Shown here: piece by piece, positions 53,269 through 62,331 of the stretch
How the letters are laid out: the number at the start of each line of letters is the position of its first letter
How positions within the stretch are numbered: the first letter of the stretch is position 1
DNA from: an uncultured Paraprevotella sp.
Lineage (GTDB): Bacteria > Bacteroidota > Bacteroidia > Bacteroidales > Bacteroidaceae
Reading direction: 5' to 3'
NCBI GenBank assembly: GCA_947177395.1
Contig: CAMWUI010000010.1
Coordinates: 1-64,000, forward strand
Length of the DNA stretch: 64,000 nucleotides
Program-made: the position numbers and the translations under genes
Notes under the pieces: generated by a model
Told to the model about the DNA's origin: nothing
The model's database searches: none
The model's input: only the letters and a program-made list of their open reading frames with translations

Positions 53269-55797
53269 ATGAATACATTGAAACGTTTTCTTCCCGATGC
53301 GGCGGCAGTACTCTTCTTCGTAGCCGTGGCTTTTGTCTATTTCTTCCAGCCCGTAACGGAGGGGCTTGTATTGTCCGGACACGACCATACGGGCGGCGTG
53401 GGTGCCGGCGTGGAAATGCAGAAATACCGCGAACGCACCGGCGAACGCACCCGGTGGACCAATACGCTGTTCTCCGGTATGCCCACCTATCAGATGGCAC
53501 CCAGCTATGACTCCACCGACCTCCTGGCCAAAGTGGAGAACGTCTACCAACTCGGACTACCGAACGTGATGATGTATGTATTCATACTCCTGCTGGGATT
53601 CTACATACTGCTCCGCGCCTTTGATTTCCGTGCATGGATGGCCGTTTTGGGAGCGGTCCTATGGGCCTTCTCCTCTTATTTTTTCATTATCATCGGAGCC
53701 GGACACATATGGAAACTGATGGTGCTGGCTTTCATACCGCCCACTGTGGCCGGTATGGCGCTTTGTTACCGCGGACACTATCTGCGGGGAGCCTTGGTGA
53801 CAGCTTTCTTCATGGCTCTTCAGATTTTCTCCAACCATGTGCAGATGACCTACTATTTCCTGCCTGTAATGTTCCTCATGTCACTGGCTTGGCTGATCGA
53901 GGCCGTCCGCAAGAGACAGGCTGCCCGATGGTTCAAAGCGACCGGCGTAATCGTAGCCGCTTCCCTGCTGGGCGTAACCATCAACTTGTCCAACCTATAC
54001 CACACGTATGAATACAGCAAAGAGAGCATGCGCGGGCGGAGCGAACTGACCCGCAACACCGTGAAAGACCCGGCCAACCAGACCGAAAGCGGTCTGGACC
54101 GTGACTACATCACGGCATGGAGCTACGGTATCGGGGAAACGTGGACACTGCTCGTACCCAACACCAAGGGCGGTGCGTCCCAACTGGTGTTGGGAGCCAA
54201 CGAACAGGCACGCAAGAAGGCTAAACCGGAATATTCCTTCGTGGCGAACCAAATCGGACAATACTGGGGCGAACAGCCCGGCACCAGCGGTCCCGTCTAT
54301 GTAGGAGCCTTCGTACTGATGCTGTTCGTACTGGGAATCTTCATCGTACGCGGCCCCATGAAATGGTGCCTGCTGGCGGCTACGATACTGTCCGTCCTAC
54401 TGTCGTGGGGCCATAATTTCATGTGGTTTACCGACCTGTTCATCGACTACGTGCCCATGTACAACAAATTCCGCACGGTAGCCTCCGTCCTCGTTGTCGC
54501 CGAGTTTACGATTCCTCTGCTGGCCATGCTGGCACTGAAAAGAATCGTGGATGAACCGGACGTTCTGAAGCGGAACCTGAAATACGTATATATCAGTTTC
54601 GGACTGACGGGCGGCATGGCCTTGCTTTTTGCCCTGATGCCCGATGTCTTCTTCGGAACATACATCTCGCAAAGCGAGATAGCCATGCTCCGCAACGCCG
54701 GAACGCAGAGTCCGGAACTGTCCTCCATGCTACCCGGCATCATGGCCAACATCGAGGACATGCGGCGAGCCATCTTCGTGGCTGATGCCTGGCGTAGCTG
54801 TGGCATCGTGACCGCCGGATTGTTCCTTCTACTGGCTTATAACATTAAAAAACTAAGTGCGCACTGGATGGTGGGCGGTATACTGATACTCTGTCTGGCC
54901 GACATGTGGCAGGTAAACAAACGCTACTTGAACGACGGCATGTTCGTCACTCCCCGCAGACAGGCACAGGCTTTCGAGCCGTCGCCGATCGACCAGTACA
55001 TCCTGCAGGATCCCGAAACATACTACCGCGTACTAAATCTCGCTTCGAACACGTTTAACGAAAACAACACGTCTTATTACCACAAGAGCGTGGGCGGCTA
55101 CCACCCTGCCAAACTCCGCCGCTACCAAGAGGTGATAGACGAGCACATACAACCGGAACGGACGGCTTTCATGAGCGCCGTAAGGCAAACGAACGGAGAA
55201 TTAGAGAAAGTGAACGGCGATTCGCTTTTCCCCGTACTGGACATGCTCAACGTGAAATATGTCATCCTGCCCTTGCAGGATGGTAGTGCACTGCCGGTGG
55301 AGAATCCTCACGCCAACGGCAACGGTTGGTTTGTGGACGAATTGAAATATGCGGCCGACGCCGATGAGGAGATAACCGCCTTGCACAACATGAATCCGGC
55401 CGTGACGGCTATCGCGGACAAACGTTTCGCCGATATACTGGGCGAGGCGGCTTCCGTGCCGGCACAAGACTCACTCAGTCAGGTGACCCTGACCGCCTAC
55501 GACGCCAACGCGCTGACCTATGAAGTGCAGTCGTCCCGGGGAGGTGTAATAGTATTTTCAGAGATATACTATCCGGGGTGGCAGGCCACTGTGGACGGCA
55601 CACCGGTGGAAATAGCCCGTGCCGACTACATCCTGCGCGCCATCCGCGTGGAACCGGGACGCCATAAAGTGGAATTCCGATTCGACCCTCACAGCCTGCA
55701 CGTCACCGAAACCATCGCTTATGTGGCTCTGACCCTGTTACTGCTTCTCTTTCTCGCCACGGGATATTCCGTATACAAGAATCGTCAAAAGGAATAA
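53269..55797 (+). CDS. YfhO-family membrane protein
   Basis: This 842-residue protein has about a dozen membrane helices in residues 10-580 and a large non-membrane C-terminal domain. It opens with LKRFLPDAAAVLFFVAVAFVYFFQPVTEG and has LSGHDHTGGVGAGVEMQKYRERTGE in the first outer loop, then WAFSSYFFIIIGAGHIWKLMVLAFIPP. The near-terminal GVIVFSEIYYPGWQATVDGTPVEI is typical of the YfhO family, GT-C-like proteins linked in Firmicutes to glycosylation of lipoteichoic acid. The substrate here is unknown. Confidence 0.88.
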   Translation: MNTLKRFLPDAAAVLFFVAVAFVYFFQPVTEGLVLSGHDHTGGVGAGVEMQKYRERTGERTRWTNTLFSGMPTYQMAPSYDSTDLLAKVENVYQLGLPNVMMYVFILLLGFYILLRAFDFRAWMAVLGAVLWAFSSYFFIIIGAGHIWKLMVLAFIPPTVAGMALCYRGHYLRGALVTAFFMALQIFSNHVQMTYYFLPVMFLMSLAWLIEAVRKRQAARWFKATGVIVAASLLGVTINLSNLYHTYEYSKESMRGRSELTRNTVKDPANQTESGLDRDYITAWSYGIGETWTLLVPNTKGGASQLVLGANEQARKKAKPEYSFVANQIGQYWGEQPGTSGPVYVGAFVLMLFVLGIFIVRGPMKWCLLAATILSVLLSWGHNFMWFTDLFIDYVPMYNKFRTVASVLVVAEFTIPLLAMLALKRIVDEPDVLKRNLKYVYISFGLTGGMALLFALMPDVFFGTYISQSEIAMLRNAGTQSPELSSMLPGIMANIEDMRRAIFVADAWRSCGIVTAGLFLLLAYNIKKLSAHWMVGGILILCLADMWQVNKRYLNDGMFVTPRRQAQAFEPSPIDQYILQDPETYYRVLNLASNTFNENNTSYYHKSVGGYHPAKLRRYQEVIDEHIQPERTAFMSAVRQTNGELEKVNGDSLFPVLDMLNVKYVILPLQDGSALPVENPHANGNGWFVDELKYAADADEEITALHNMNPAVTAIADKRFADILGEAASVPAQDSLSQVTLTAYDANALTYEVQSSRGGVIVFSEIYYPGWQATVDGTPVEIARADYILRAIRVEPGRHKVEFRFDPHSLHVTETIAYVALTLLLLLFLATGYSVYKNRQKE

Positions 55798-55843
55798 GCG
55801 CCCCCACGCATATACAACCGAAAACTTTTTTGGAATCCAAAGA

Positions 55844-55892
55844 TAAAAAAGCGGGGCTGCGGCAACCTTCAAGGTCACGCCGCAGCCCCGCT
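55844..55892 (-). terminator. Terminator of the arg operon
   Basis: AGCGGGGCTGCGGC (55850-55863) pairs perfectly with GCCGCAGCCCCGCT (55879-55892). The minus strand continues with TTTTTTATCTTTGG, so it ends the argD transcript; it may also help stop the YfhO-family transcript. Confidence 0.88.
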
Positions 55893-55916
55893 CAGCTATA
55901 TAATATTCCTCCATAT

Positions 55917-57047
55917 CTACCCCATGACGCGCTGCAACCGGCCAAGGAAATCCTCCGCCTCCTCCATCGTAAGACACAAGGGTGGCAGAAGACGGAGCAC
56001 ATTCGTACCGCTGCATCCCGTGAAACAATGTTCCTCATAGAGCAGACGGTTGCGTACGTCCTTATAGGGCATGTCCAGTTCCACACCTATCATGAGTCCG
56101 CGACCGCGCACGTCCACCACGTGGGGCAGATGCAAATCGCGGATACCTTGCAACAGGAAGTCACCGACCCGCGCCGCATTCTCCACAAGCTGTTCGCGCT
56201 CTATCACATCGAGCACCGCCAACGCTGCTGCACAAGCCAGATGATTGCCGCCGAACGTCGTTCCCAACTGACCGTATACAGGAGTAAACGCAGGAGAGAT
56301 GAGCACGCCGCCCATCGGAAAACCGTTGCCGATGCCCTTGGCCACCGTAATGATATCCGGCCGGATACCCAGATGCTGGTGGGCAAAGAACTTTCCGGAA
56401 CGTCCGTAGCCACACTGGATTTCATCGCAGATAAGCACCGTACCGGTCTCATCACAGGCCTGTCGCAATCCTTGTATGAAAGCAGGCGTCACCATGCGGA
56501 TGCCCCCGACGCCCTGTATACACTCAACAATGACCGCACATACATCGCCCTTGGCCAGTTCAGTCCGGAAGGCCTCCAGATCGTTCACCGGCAGGTAAGT
56601 CACATGACCGTTGGCATTGACAGGAGCAATGATTTTAGGGTTGTGTGTCGCCTCCACAGCCAGCGACGTGCGCCCGTGGAAAGCTTTCTCGAAGGCCAGA
56701 ATGCGCGTACGCCCGTTATGGAAACTAGCCAGTTTGAGTGCATTCTCGTTGGCCTCGGCACCGGAGTTGATCAGGAAGAACTGATAATCCTCGTATCCGC
56801 TGACCCGTCCCAGCCGTTCAGCCAACTCTGCCTGCAGGGTGTTGACCACCGAATTGCTGTAAAATCCCAGTCTGCCGGCCTGCCGGGCAATAGCTTCCAC
56901 GTAATGCGGATGACAATGTCCGATACTGATGACGGCATGGCCGCCGTACAAGTCAAGATATTCCTGTCCCTTGTCATCCCACACATGGCTCCCCTGTCCC
57001 TTCACGATATTCACGTCAAACAGAGGATATACATCATACAATTTCAT
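55917..57047 (-). CDS. argD: Acetyl/succinylornithine aminotransferase
   Basis: This 376-residue PLP enzyme makes N-acylornithine from N-acylglutamate semialdehyde and glutamate. The motif LICDEIQCGYGRSGKFFAHQ carries the PLP-contacting Asp, and the Lys in VAKGIGNGFPMGG forms the Schiff base. INSGAEANENALKLA is also present. Given the succinyl-type ArgF', its natural substrate is probably the N-succinyl compound (inference). It is last in the arg operon, 86 bp after argC with an inverted-repeat element between. Confidence 0.94.
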   Translation of the reverse strand: MKLYDVYPLFDVNIVKGQGSHVWDDKGQEYLDLYGGHAVISIGHCHPHYVEAIARQAGRLGFYSNSVVNTLQAELAERLGRVSGYEDYQFFLINSGAEANENALKLASFHNGRTRILAFEKAFHGRTSLAVEATHNPKIIAPVNANGHVTYLPVNDLEAFRTELAKGDVCAVIVECIQGVGGIRMVTPAFIQGLRQACDETGTVLICDEIQCGYGRSGKFFAHQHLGIRPDIITVAKGIGNGFPMGGVLISPAFTPVYGQLGTTFGGNHLACAAALAVLDVIEREQLVENAARVGDFLLQGIRDLHLPHVVDVRGRGLMIGVELDMPYKDVRNRLLYEEHCFTGCSGTNVLRLLPPLCLTMEEAEDFLGRLQRVMG

Positions 57048-57051
57048 AATT

Positions 57052-57130
57052 CACGATTTATAATTCATAATTAGGGGCCATTCACAATGCATAATCCCGA
57101 ATTATGAATTATGCACCATGAATCATAAAT
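57052..57130. repeat. AT-rich inverted-repeat element between argC and argD
   Basis: ATAATTCATAATT (57060-57072) pairs perfectly with AATTATGAATTAT (57100-57112), and outer parts pair with interruptions. The unit matches the arms of the 25-bp inverted repeat at 25978-26048. It lies inside the operon, where it could attenuate or stabilise the argD part of the message. Confidence 0.75.
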
Positions 57131-57133
57131 TAC

Positions 57134-58108
57134 TCAGAACGCCGAGGGCTTGAGGAGCAAACCGGCCTTCTCGTCTAATCCGAACATCAGGTTCATATTC
57201 TGCACGGCCTGTCCGCTGGCTCCCTTCAGCAGGTTGTCGATGGTGGAAGTCACCAGCAGTTTGTCGCCGAACTTGTCCACATGCACCAGCGCCTTGTTGG
57301 TGTTGACCACCTGCTTCATGTCGACCGGCTTATCCACATAATGCGTAAAAGCGGCCTCGGCATAATACTCCTGGTACATCCCTACGATTTCCTCCGCTTC
57401 CATATCCTTGTCCAGCCGTATCACTTCGGTGGCAAAGATACCGCGAGCAAAGTCTCCCCGATAGGGAATGAAGTCCACGGCACCATCGAACTCCGGCTGC
57501 AATTGCAGGAGCGACTGTCGTATCTCGGGCACATGCTGATGGGTAAAAGCCTTATAGATGCTCATATTGTTGTTGCGCCAACTGAAGTGCGTGGTACTGC
57601 CCGGCTTCACACCGGCACCGGTACTCCCCGTGATGGCATTGACCGACACATCACCGCCCAACAGGCCATTGGCCGCCAAAGGCAACAGGCCCAACTGGAT
57701 ACAGGTGGCGAAACAACCGGGATTGGCCACATGAACCGCCTGTTCTATGGCCGCCCGGTTCAGTTCTGGCAAGCCGTAGACATAATCATTGCCCGGCGCC
57801 GCCAGCCGGAAGTCCTGCGCCAAATCCACTATCTTCACATGGGCCGGAACGTCGTGAGTCGTCAGAAACTCCGCGCTCTTTCCGTGGCCGAAACAGAAGA
57901 AAATAACATCCACCTCGTCCAAAGGCAACGCATCGGTAAATACCATATCCGTCTCGCCATACAGTCCTTCGTGTACATCCGTCAGCCTGTTGCCGGCATT
58001 GCTCGAACTGTTCACGAACCGTATCTCCACATCGGGGTGGTTGAGGAGCAGACGGCACAACTCACCGGCCGTATAACCGGCTCCACCTATAATTCCCGCT
58101 TTTATCAT
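57134..58108 (-). CDS. argC: N-acetyl/succinyl-gamma-glutamyl-phosphate reductase
   Basis: This 324-residue enzyme reduces N-acylglutamyl phosphate with NADPH. The cofactor loop GGAGYTAGELCRLLLNHPDVEI is at the N-terminus. The catalytic Cys is in VANPGCFATCIQLGLLPL and the catalytic His region is HQHVPEI. It sits between argG (47 bp upstream) and argD. Confidence 0.95.
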   Translation of the reverse strand: MIKAGIIGGAGYTAGELCRLLLNHPDVEIRFVNSSSNAGNRLTDVHEGLYGETDMVFTDALPLDEVDVIFFCFGHGKSAEFLTTHDVPAHVKIVDLAQDFRLAAPGNDYVYGLPELNRAAIEQAVHVANPGCFATCIQLGLLPLAANGLLGGDVSVNAITGSTGAGVKPGSTTHFSWRNNNMSIYKAFTHQHVPEIRQSLLQLQPEFDGAVDFIPYRGDFARGIFATEVIRLDKDMEAEEIVGMYQEYYAEAAFTHYVDKPVDMKQVVNTNKALVHVDKFGDKLLVTSTIDNLLKGASGQAVQNMNLMFGLDEKAGLLLKPSAF

Positions 58109-58155
58109 ATCGCTATCTTAACAGATTGTCTCAACTTCTTTTGTCCATCCATGCC

Positions 58156-59355
58156 TTACCGCTGTTCATCCTTGTGATTGGCATAATAGGCACGCAGAGG
58201 TGTGGAAGTGACCTTGATAAAGCCTTTGGCTTCCTCGGCCGTCCATCCTTTCTGGGTCTCTCCGTACTCGCCGAACTTGTTCTTCACCAAATCGTCGGGC
58301 GAATCCACGCCTACAGTACTGAACGTGTAGGGGCGCAACTCAAGCGTCACCACGCCGTTCACATTGCGCTGCGAACTGGCGAGCATGGCCTCGATGTCCG
58401 GCATGACGGGCTCCAGATACTGGCTCTCATGCAGGAACATGCCGTACCAGTTGGCCACCTGTTCTTTCCAATACTGCTGCCACTTGCTCAGGGTGTATTT
58501 CTCCAGAAAACGGTGTGCACCGATAATCAGCATGGGAGCCGCAGCCTCGAAGCCTACACGCCCCTTGATGCCGATGATGGTGTCGCCCACATGGCAGTCA
58601 CGCCCCACAGCATACGCCGCTCCTATCTTTTCGATTTCCTGTATGGCCTTTATCTTGTCCTCGTATTCCACCCCGTTGACACTGCAGATTTCCCCTTTCC
58701 GGAAACCAATTTTCAACAACTCCGTCCCCTCTTTTTCGGGATGTTTCAAGTAAGCACTCTCAGGCAACCCTTGATTGCTGTCCAGAATCTCGCCGCCGCA
58801 GATGGACGTTCCCCAGATTCCCACGTTGTAGGAATACTTCAGTTTGGTGAAGTCGGCAAAGTATCCGTTCTTGTTCAAATAGTCCACTTCTTCCTGGCGG
58901 CTCAGATTGTTGTCGCGGGTCAGGGTGATAATCTCCACGCCCGGCGCCATCACCAGGAACGTCATGTCGAAACGTATCTGGTCGTTGCCGGCACCCGTGG
59001 ACCCGTGTGCGATGGCTTCCGCACCGATTTCCTTGGCATAACGGGCGATGGCCAGCGCCTGGAAGATGCGTTCGGAAGATACGGAAATGGGGTAACAATT
59101 GTTGCGCAGCACATTGCCGTATATCATATAGCGCAGGCTCTTTTCGTAATATTCCTTGGTCACGTCCAGCGTGACATATCCTTTCGCCCCCAGCTTATAA
59201 GCGTTTTCCTCATTTGCCTTCAGCTGTTCCTCGCTGAATCCGCCCGTATTGGCACAGGCCGCATACACTTCATATCCTTTCTCCTTTGCCAGATACATCA
59301 CCGTATAAGAGGTATCCAGTCCGCCACTAAAGGCCACCACAACTTTCTTTGCCAT
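58156..59355 (-). CDS. argG: Argininosuccinate synthase
   Basis: This 399-residue enzyme joins citrulline and aspartate using ATP. The N-type ATP-pyrophosphatase loop VVAFSGGLDTSYTVMYL opens the protein. STGAGNDQIRFD and the C-terminal helix domain with STVGVDSPDDLV follow. Argininosuccinate lyase is not in this window. It is 34 bp after the acyltransferase gene. Confidence 0.96.
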   Translation of the reverse strand: MAKKVVVAFSGGLDTSYTVMYLAKEKGYEVYAACANTGGFSEEQLKANEENAYKLGAKGYVTLDVTKEYYEKSLRYMIYGNVLRNNCYPISVSSERIFQALAIARYAKEIGAEAIAHGSTGAGNDQIRFDMTFLVMAPGVEIITLTRDNNLSRQEEVDYLNKNGYFADFTKLKYSYNVGIWGTSICGGEILDSNQGLPESAYLKHPEKEGTELLKIGFRKGEICSVNGVEYEDKIKAIQEIEKIGAAYAVGRDCHVGDTIIGIKGRVGFEAAAPMLIIGAHRFLEKYTLSKWQQYWKEQVANWYGMFLHESQYLEPVMPDIEAMLASSQRNVNGVVTLELRPYTFSTVGVDSPDDLVKNKFGEYGETQKGWTAEEAKGFIKVTSTPLRAYYANHKDEQR

Positions 59356-59389
59356 AATATATTATAAAATCTTTATTCTAGTTTTCGGT

Positions 59390-60052
59390 TTATCTCAAAT
59401 CCCTCGCCGCCGCCTCACGGGCCATTTTCACCACATCTTCGGGAAGCTCCACAGGCAACGGGGCGTCCGGATGCATGGCCGGGTCGTAGAGCATGGCTGT
59501 GCAGACACAATACTTCCGCCCCGTACGCTGCAGGATATCGTAGTTGATGCAACATGGATGTTCCGGCGTCCCGCATCCTTTCCAATAGGCATCGTCGTCC
59601 GTCAGCTCGGCGAATGTCACCGGCACATAACCCAGCGCCGTATTGATTTTCATGACCGCGCTCTGGCTGGTCAGTCCGAAGAGCTTGGCTTTCGGCCAGC
59701 GCAAACGGGACAGCGTGAAGGCCGTCTGCTTGATACGCGTGGCCAGATGGTGCTTGCGAAACTTCTCCACCACAATCAGACCAGAGTTGGCCACATACTC
59801 CTTGTTTCCCCAGCTCTCGATGTAGCAGAACCCTGCAAACTCCTCGTTCTCTCCTTCTCCCGCCAGCGCGATGACCGCCTTGCGCTCTTTCATCTTCGTG
59901 GCCAGATACTCGTGAGTACGGGACGCGATGCCGGATCCTCTTTTCCTGGCCGAGTCCGTTATGGTCGCCAATATGATATCCACATATTTCTCGTGGCTCT
60001 TATCCGCCACCACGACTCTGATTCCGTCGTTTATCTGCTGTTCGCTCTCCAT
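59390..60052 (-). CDS. GNAT acyltransferase, probable N-succinylglutamate synthase
   Basis: This 220-residue GNAT protein has AGFCYIESWGNKEYVANSGLIVVEKFRKHHLATRIKQTAF, the acyl-CoA pyrophosphate-binding loop region, and a C-terminal Cys-rich part (GCGTPEHPCCINYDILQRTGRKYCVCTAM). It lies between argR and argG. No classical argA or argJ is nearby. The orthologous place in Bacteroides thetaiotaomicron (BT3761) was, as I recall, linked by mutant fitness data to N-succinylglutamate synthesis, so it is likely the first enzyme of the succinylated arginine route. Confidence 0.8.
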   Translation of the reverse strand: MESEQQINDGIRVVVADKSHEKYVDIILATITDSARKRGSGIASRTHEYLATKMKERKAVIALAGEGENEEFAGFCYIESWGNKEYVANSGLIVVEKFRKHHLATRIKQTAFTLSRLRWPKAKLFGLTSQSAVMKINTALGYVPVTFAELTDDDAYWKGCGTPEHPCCINYDILQRTGRKYCVCTAMLYDPAMHPDAPLPVELPEDVVKMAREAAARDLR

Positions 60053-60073
60053 TGTGCGTGTTTCTTATCTTAC

Positions 60074-60550
60074 TTACCTTAAATCGGGCATCACGGAAGC
60101 CAGCCTCTGCAAAGCCGCCTCGCGGTCTACCCCCTCCGCCAGCACGAGCATGACCGTGTCGTCGCCGGCAATGGTTCCTATAAATTCGTCTATCTTACTG
60201 TTGTCTATATCGTAGGCCACATGGCCGGCATGGCCGGGCAGCGTGTGTATCACGGCCAGATTGCCCGAGAACTTCACCGACAGTGCTCCCAACCGGTTCA
60301 TGGCGGACACCGTCAGGTGGGTTTCGGACACTCTCCGGTAAAGATTGTTGGCCGGCAACATATACACATAATGCCCCGAGGAACCGGCGGCTTTGACCAC
60401 TTTCAGTTTCTTCAGGTCGCGCGACAAGGTAGCCTGCGTAGAAGCGAAACCGGCCTTGTCCAGTTCCACCAGCAGGTCTTCCTGGCTGGCTATCTCCTGG
60501 CTGGACAGAATCATCTTTATAACTTCCAGACGTGTGTTTCTGTTCTTCAT
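60074..60550 (-). CDS. argR: Arginine repressor
   Basis: This 158-residue regulator has an N-terminal winged HTH (RLEVIKMILSSQEIASQEDLLVELDKAGFASTQATLSRDLKKL) and a C-terminal hexamerising arginine-binding domain with GTIAGDDTVMLVLAEG. The start at 60550 is chosen because a -7 box lies at 60579-60586, inside the longer open frame. It heads the operon argR-GNAT-argG-argC-argD. Two ARG-box-like sequences upstream suggest autoregulation. Confidence 0.94.
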   Translation of the reverse strand: MKNRNTRLEVIKMILSSQEIASQEDLLVELDKAGFASTQATLSRDLKKLKVVKAAGSSGHYVYMLPANNLYRRVSETHLTVSAMNRLGALSVKFSGNLAVIHTLPGHAGHVAYDIDNSKIDEFIGTIAGDDTVMLVLAEGVDREAALQRLASVMPDLR

Positions 60551-60578
60551 CTTATCTGCATACTGAATATTGCCGGCA

Positions 60579-60586
60579 CAAAAATA
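60579..60586 (-). promoter_or_regulatory. -7 promoter box of the arg operon
   Basis: The minus strand reads TATTTTTG (TAnnTTTG), 28 bp before the argR start codon. Confidence 0.65.
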
Positions 60587-60608
60587 CAATTTTATTCCAT
60601 ACAAACTT

Positions 60609-60621
60609 ATTTTTATTCATA
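60609..60621 (-). promoter_or_regulatory. ARG-box-like site at the arg operon promoter
   Basis: The minus strand reads TATGAATAAAAAT, which fits the first 13 positions of the ArgR consensus TNTGAATWWWWATTCANW. It lies at the -33 region of the argR promoter, where binding would block transcription. Confidence 0.45.
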
Positions 60622-60678
60622 AAACATTTATTTTAGCTATATATTACGTAAATACAGAATGACAGGCATCGTTGTTAA

Positions 60679-60691
60679 TGAATAAACATTC
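60679..60691. promoter_or_regulatory. ARG-box-like site between argR and trpB
   Basis: TGAATAAACATTC matches the palindromic core TGAAT-N4-ATTC of the ArgR operator. It lies 93 bp from the argR -7 box. Confidence 0.5.
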
Positions 60692-60776
60692 CTTTTTATT
60701 CCATACCCGCCCCATTCCCCGGAAGCCGTCCTGTCGCATTTTTTCCCGTTCAATAGGAAAAGCCGTTGTTTTTATA

Positions 60777-60784
60777 TAAATTTG
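60777..60784 (+). promoter_or_regulatory. -7 promoter box of trpB
   Basis: TAAATTTG matches TAnnTTTG, 51 bp before the ATG at 60835. Confidence 0.6.
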
Positions 60785-60834
60785 CCCCGGGTTAACAATC
60801 CGAATATACATTCATTCAAAAACAAACATATTGT

Positions 60835-62196
60835 ATGAGCAAGACAAAAAGATTCTTCCTAAGCGAAGACGACATTCCACGCCAGTGGTACAATATCCAG
60901 GCCGACATGGTGAACAAACCCATGCCGCCCCTTCATCCCGGCACCAAGGAACCCCTGAAACCGGAAGATCTGTATCCGATCTTCGCCGAGGAACTGAGCC
61001 GGCAGGAACTCAACCAGACAGACCGGTGGATTGACATTCCGGAGGAGGTGCGCGAGATGTACAAGTATTACCGCAGTACCCCGTTGGTGAGAGCCTACGG
61101 ATTGGAGAAGGCGCTGGACACCCCGGCACATATTTATTTCAAAAACGAGAGTGTCAGCCCCGTGGGGTCCCACAAACTGAATTCCGCCTTGGCACAAGCA
61201 TATTATTGCAAGAAAGAAGGCGTGACCAACGTCACCACCGAGACCGGCGCCGGGCAATGGGGTACGGCTCTTTCCTACGCAGCCAAGGTATTCGGACTCG
61301 AAGCGGCCGTCTATCAGGTGAAAATCAGTTATGAGCAGAAACCCTACCGCCGCAGCATCATGCAGACGTTCGGCGCACAGGTGACGGCTTCCCCGTCCAT
61401 GTCCACACGGGCCGGCAAGGACATCCTGACCAAGAACCCGAACTATCAGGGTTCGCTGGGCACGGCCATCTCCGAGGCCATCGAACTGGCGCGCACCACC
61501 CCGAACTGCAAGTACACGCTGGGCTCCGTACTGAGCCATGTCACCCTCCACCAGACCATCATCGGACTGGAAGCGGAGAAACAGATGGAGATGGCGGGCG
61601 AATACCCGGATATCATCATCGGATGTTTCGGCGGCGGCTCCAACTTCGGCGGCATCAGTTTCCCGTTCATGCGCCACACCATCCTGGAGGGCAGACAGAC
61701 GCGTTACGTGGCGGCCGAACCGGCTTCCTGTCCCAAGCTGACGCGGGGCAAGTTCCACTATGACTTCGGCGACGAGGCCGGTTACACGCCGTTGCTCCCG
61801 ATGTTCACGCTGGGGCACAACTTTGCTCCGGCCAACATCCATGCGGGCGGACTGCGCTACCATGGCGCCGGCGTCATCGTGTCCCAACTGTTGAAAGATG
61901 GATTGATGGAGGCAGTGGACATCCAGCAACTGGAATCTTTCGAAGCGGGTTGCCTGTTCGCCAAGGCCGAGGGCATCATCCCTGCCCCGGAGTCCTGCCA
62001 CGCCATCGCCGCCGCCGTCAGCGAGGCAAAGCGTTGCAAGGAGAAAGGCGAGGAGAAAGTCATCCTGTTCAACCTCTCCGGCCACGGCCTCATCGACATG
62101 ACAGCCTACGACCAGTACCTGGCTGGCAACCTGACGAACTTCGAACTGACGGACGCCGACATACAGCACAACCTGGACGAGATCCAGAACCTGTAA
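60835..62196 (+). CDS. trpB: Tryptophan synthase beta chain, TrpB2-type
   Basis: This 453-residue PLP enzyme belongs to the longer TrpB2 group, with the extended N-terminus (WYNIQADM..PLHPGTKEPL) and Lys in SPVGSHKLNSALAQAYY for PLP binding. TETGAGQWG, the phosphate-binding FGGGSNFGGI and LFNLSGHGLIDM follow. It converts indole and serine to tryptophan. TrpB2 enzymes usually act without TrpA; this copy is not in a trp operon, so it may salvage free indole or use another substrate (inference). Confidence 0.93.
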   Translation: MSKTKRFFLSEDDIPRQWYNIQADMVNKPMPPLHPGTKEPLKPEDLYPIFAEELSRQELNQTDRWIDIPEEVREMYKYYRSTPLVRAYGLEKALDTPAHIYFKNESVSPVGSHKLNSALAQAYYCKKEGVTNVTTETGAGQWGTALSYAAKVFGLEAAVYQVKISYEQKPYRRSIMQTFGAQVTASPSMSTRAGKDILTKNPNYQGSLGTAISEAIELARTTPNCKYTLGSVLSHVTLHQTIIGLEAEKQMEMAGEYPDIIIGCFGGGSNFGGISFPFMRHTILEGRQTRYVAAEPASCPKLTRGKFHYDFGDEAGYTPLLPMFTLGHNFAPANIHAGGLRYHGAGVIVSQLLKDGLMEAVDIQQLESFEAGCLFAKAEGIIPAPESCHAIAAAVSEAKRCKEKGEEKVILFNLSGHGLIDMTAYDQYLAGNLTNFELTDADIQHNLDEIQNL

Positions 62197-62241
62197 GCCC
62201 GGACACATACCTTATATTTATAGAGGTATTCATAAATGAAT

Positions 62242-62276
62242 TGCCCTCAAAAGTTTTTGTCCAACTTTTGAGGGCA
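62242..62276. terminator. Perfect 14-bp hairpin after trpB, IS3-end-like
   Basis: TGCCCTCAAAAGTT (62242-62255) pairs perfectly with AACTTTTGAGGGCA (62263-62276) across TTTGTCC. It can stop trpB transcription. The minus-strand reading CTGCCCTCAAAAGTTGGACA also resembles the end of IS150-group elements, and a degenerate cousin lies at 48459-48500. Confidence 0.65.
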
Positions 62277-62331
62277 GTTTATAAACTTTAATTATGACAC
62301 AGACTTATCCGCTTACATGTGATTGTGTATC

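Noticed and set aside
60859-62208. Minus-strand open frame of about 450 codons opposite trpB
   Set aside because: Shadow of trpB, which has all its catalytic motifs on the plus strand.
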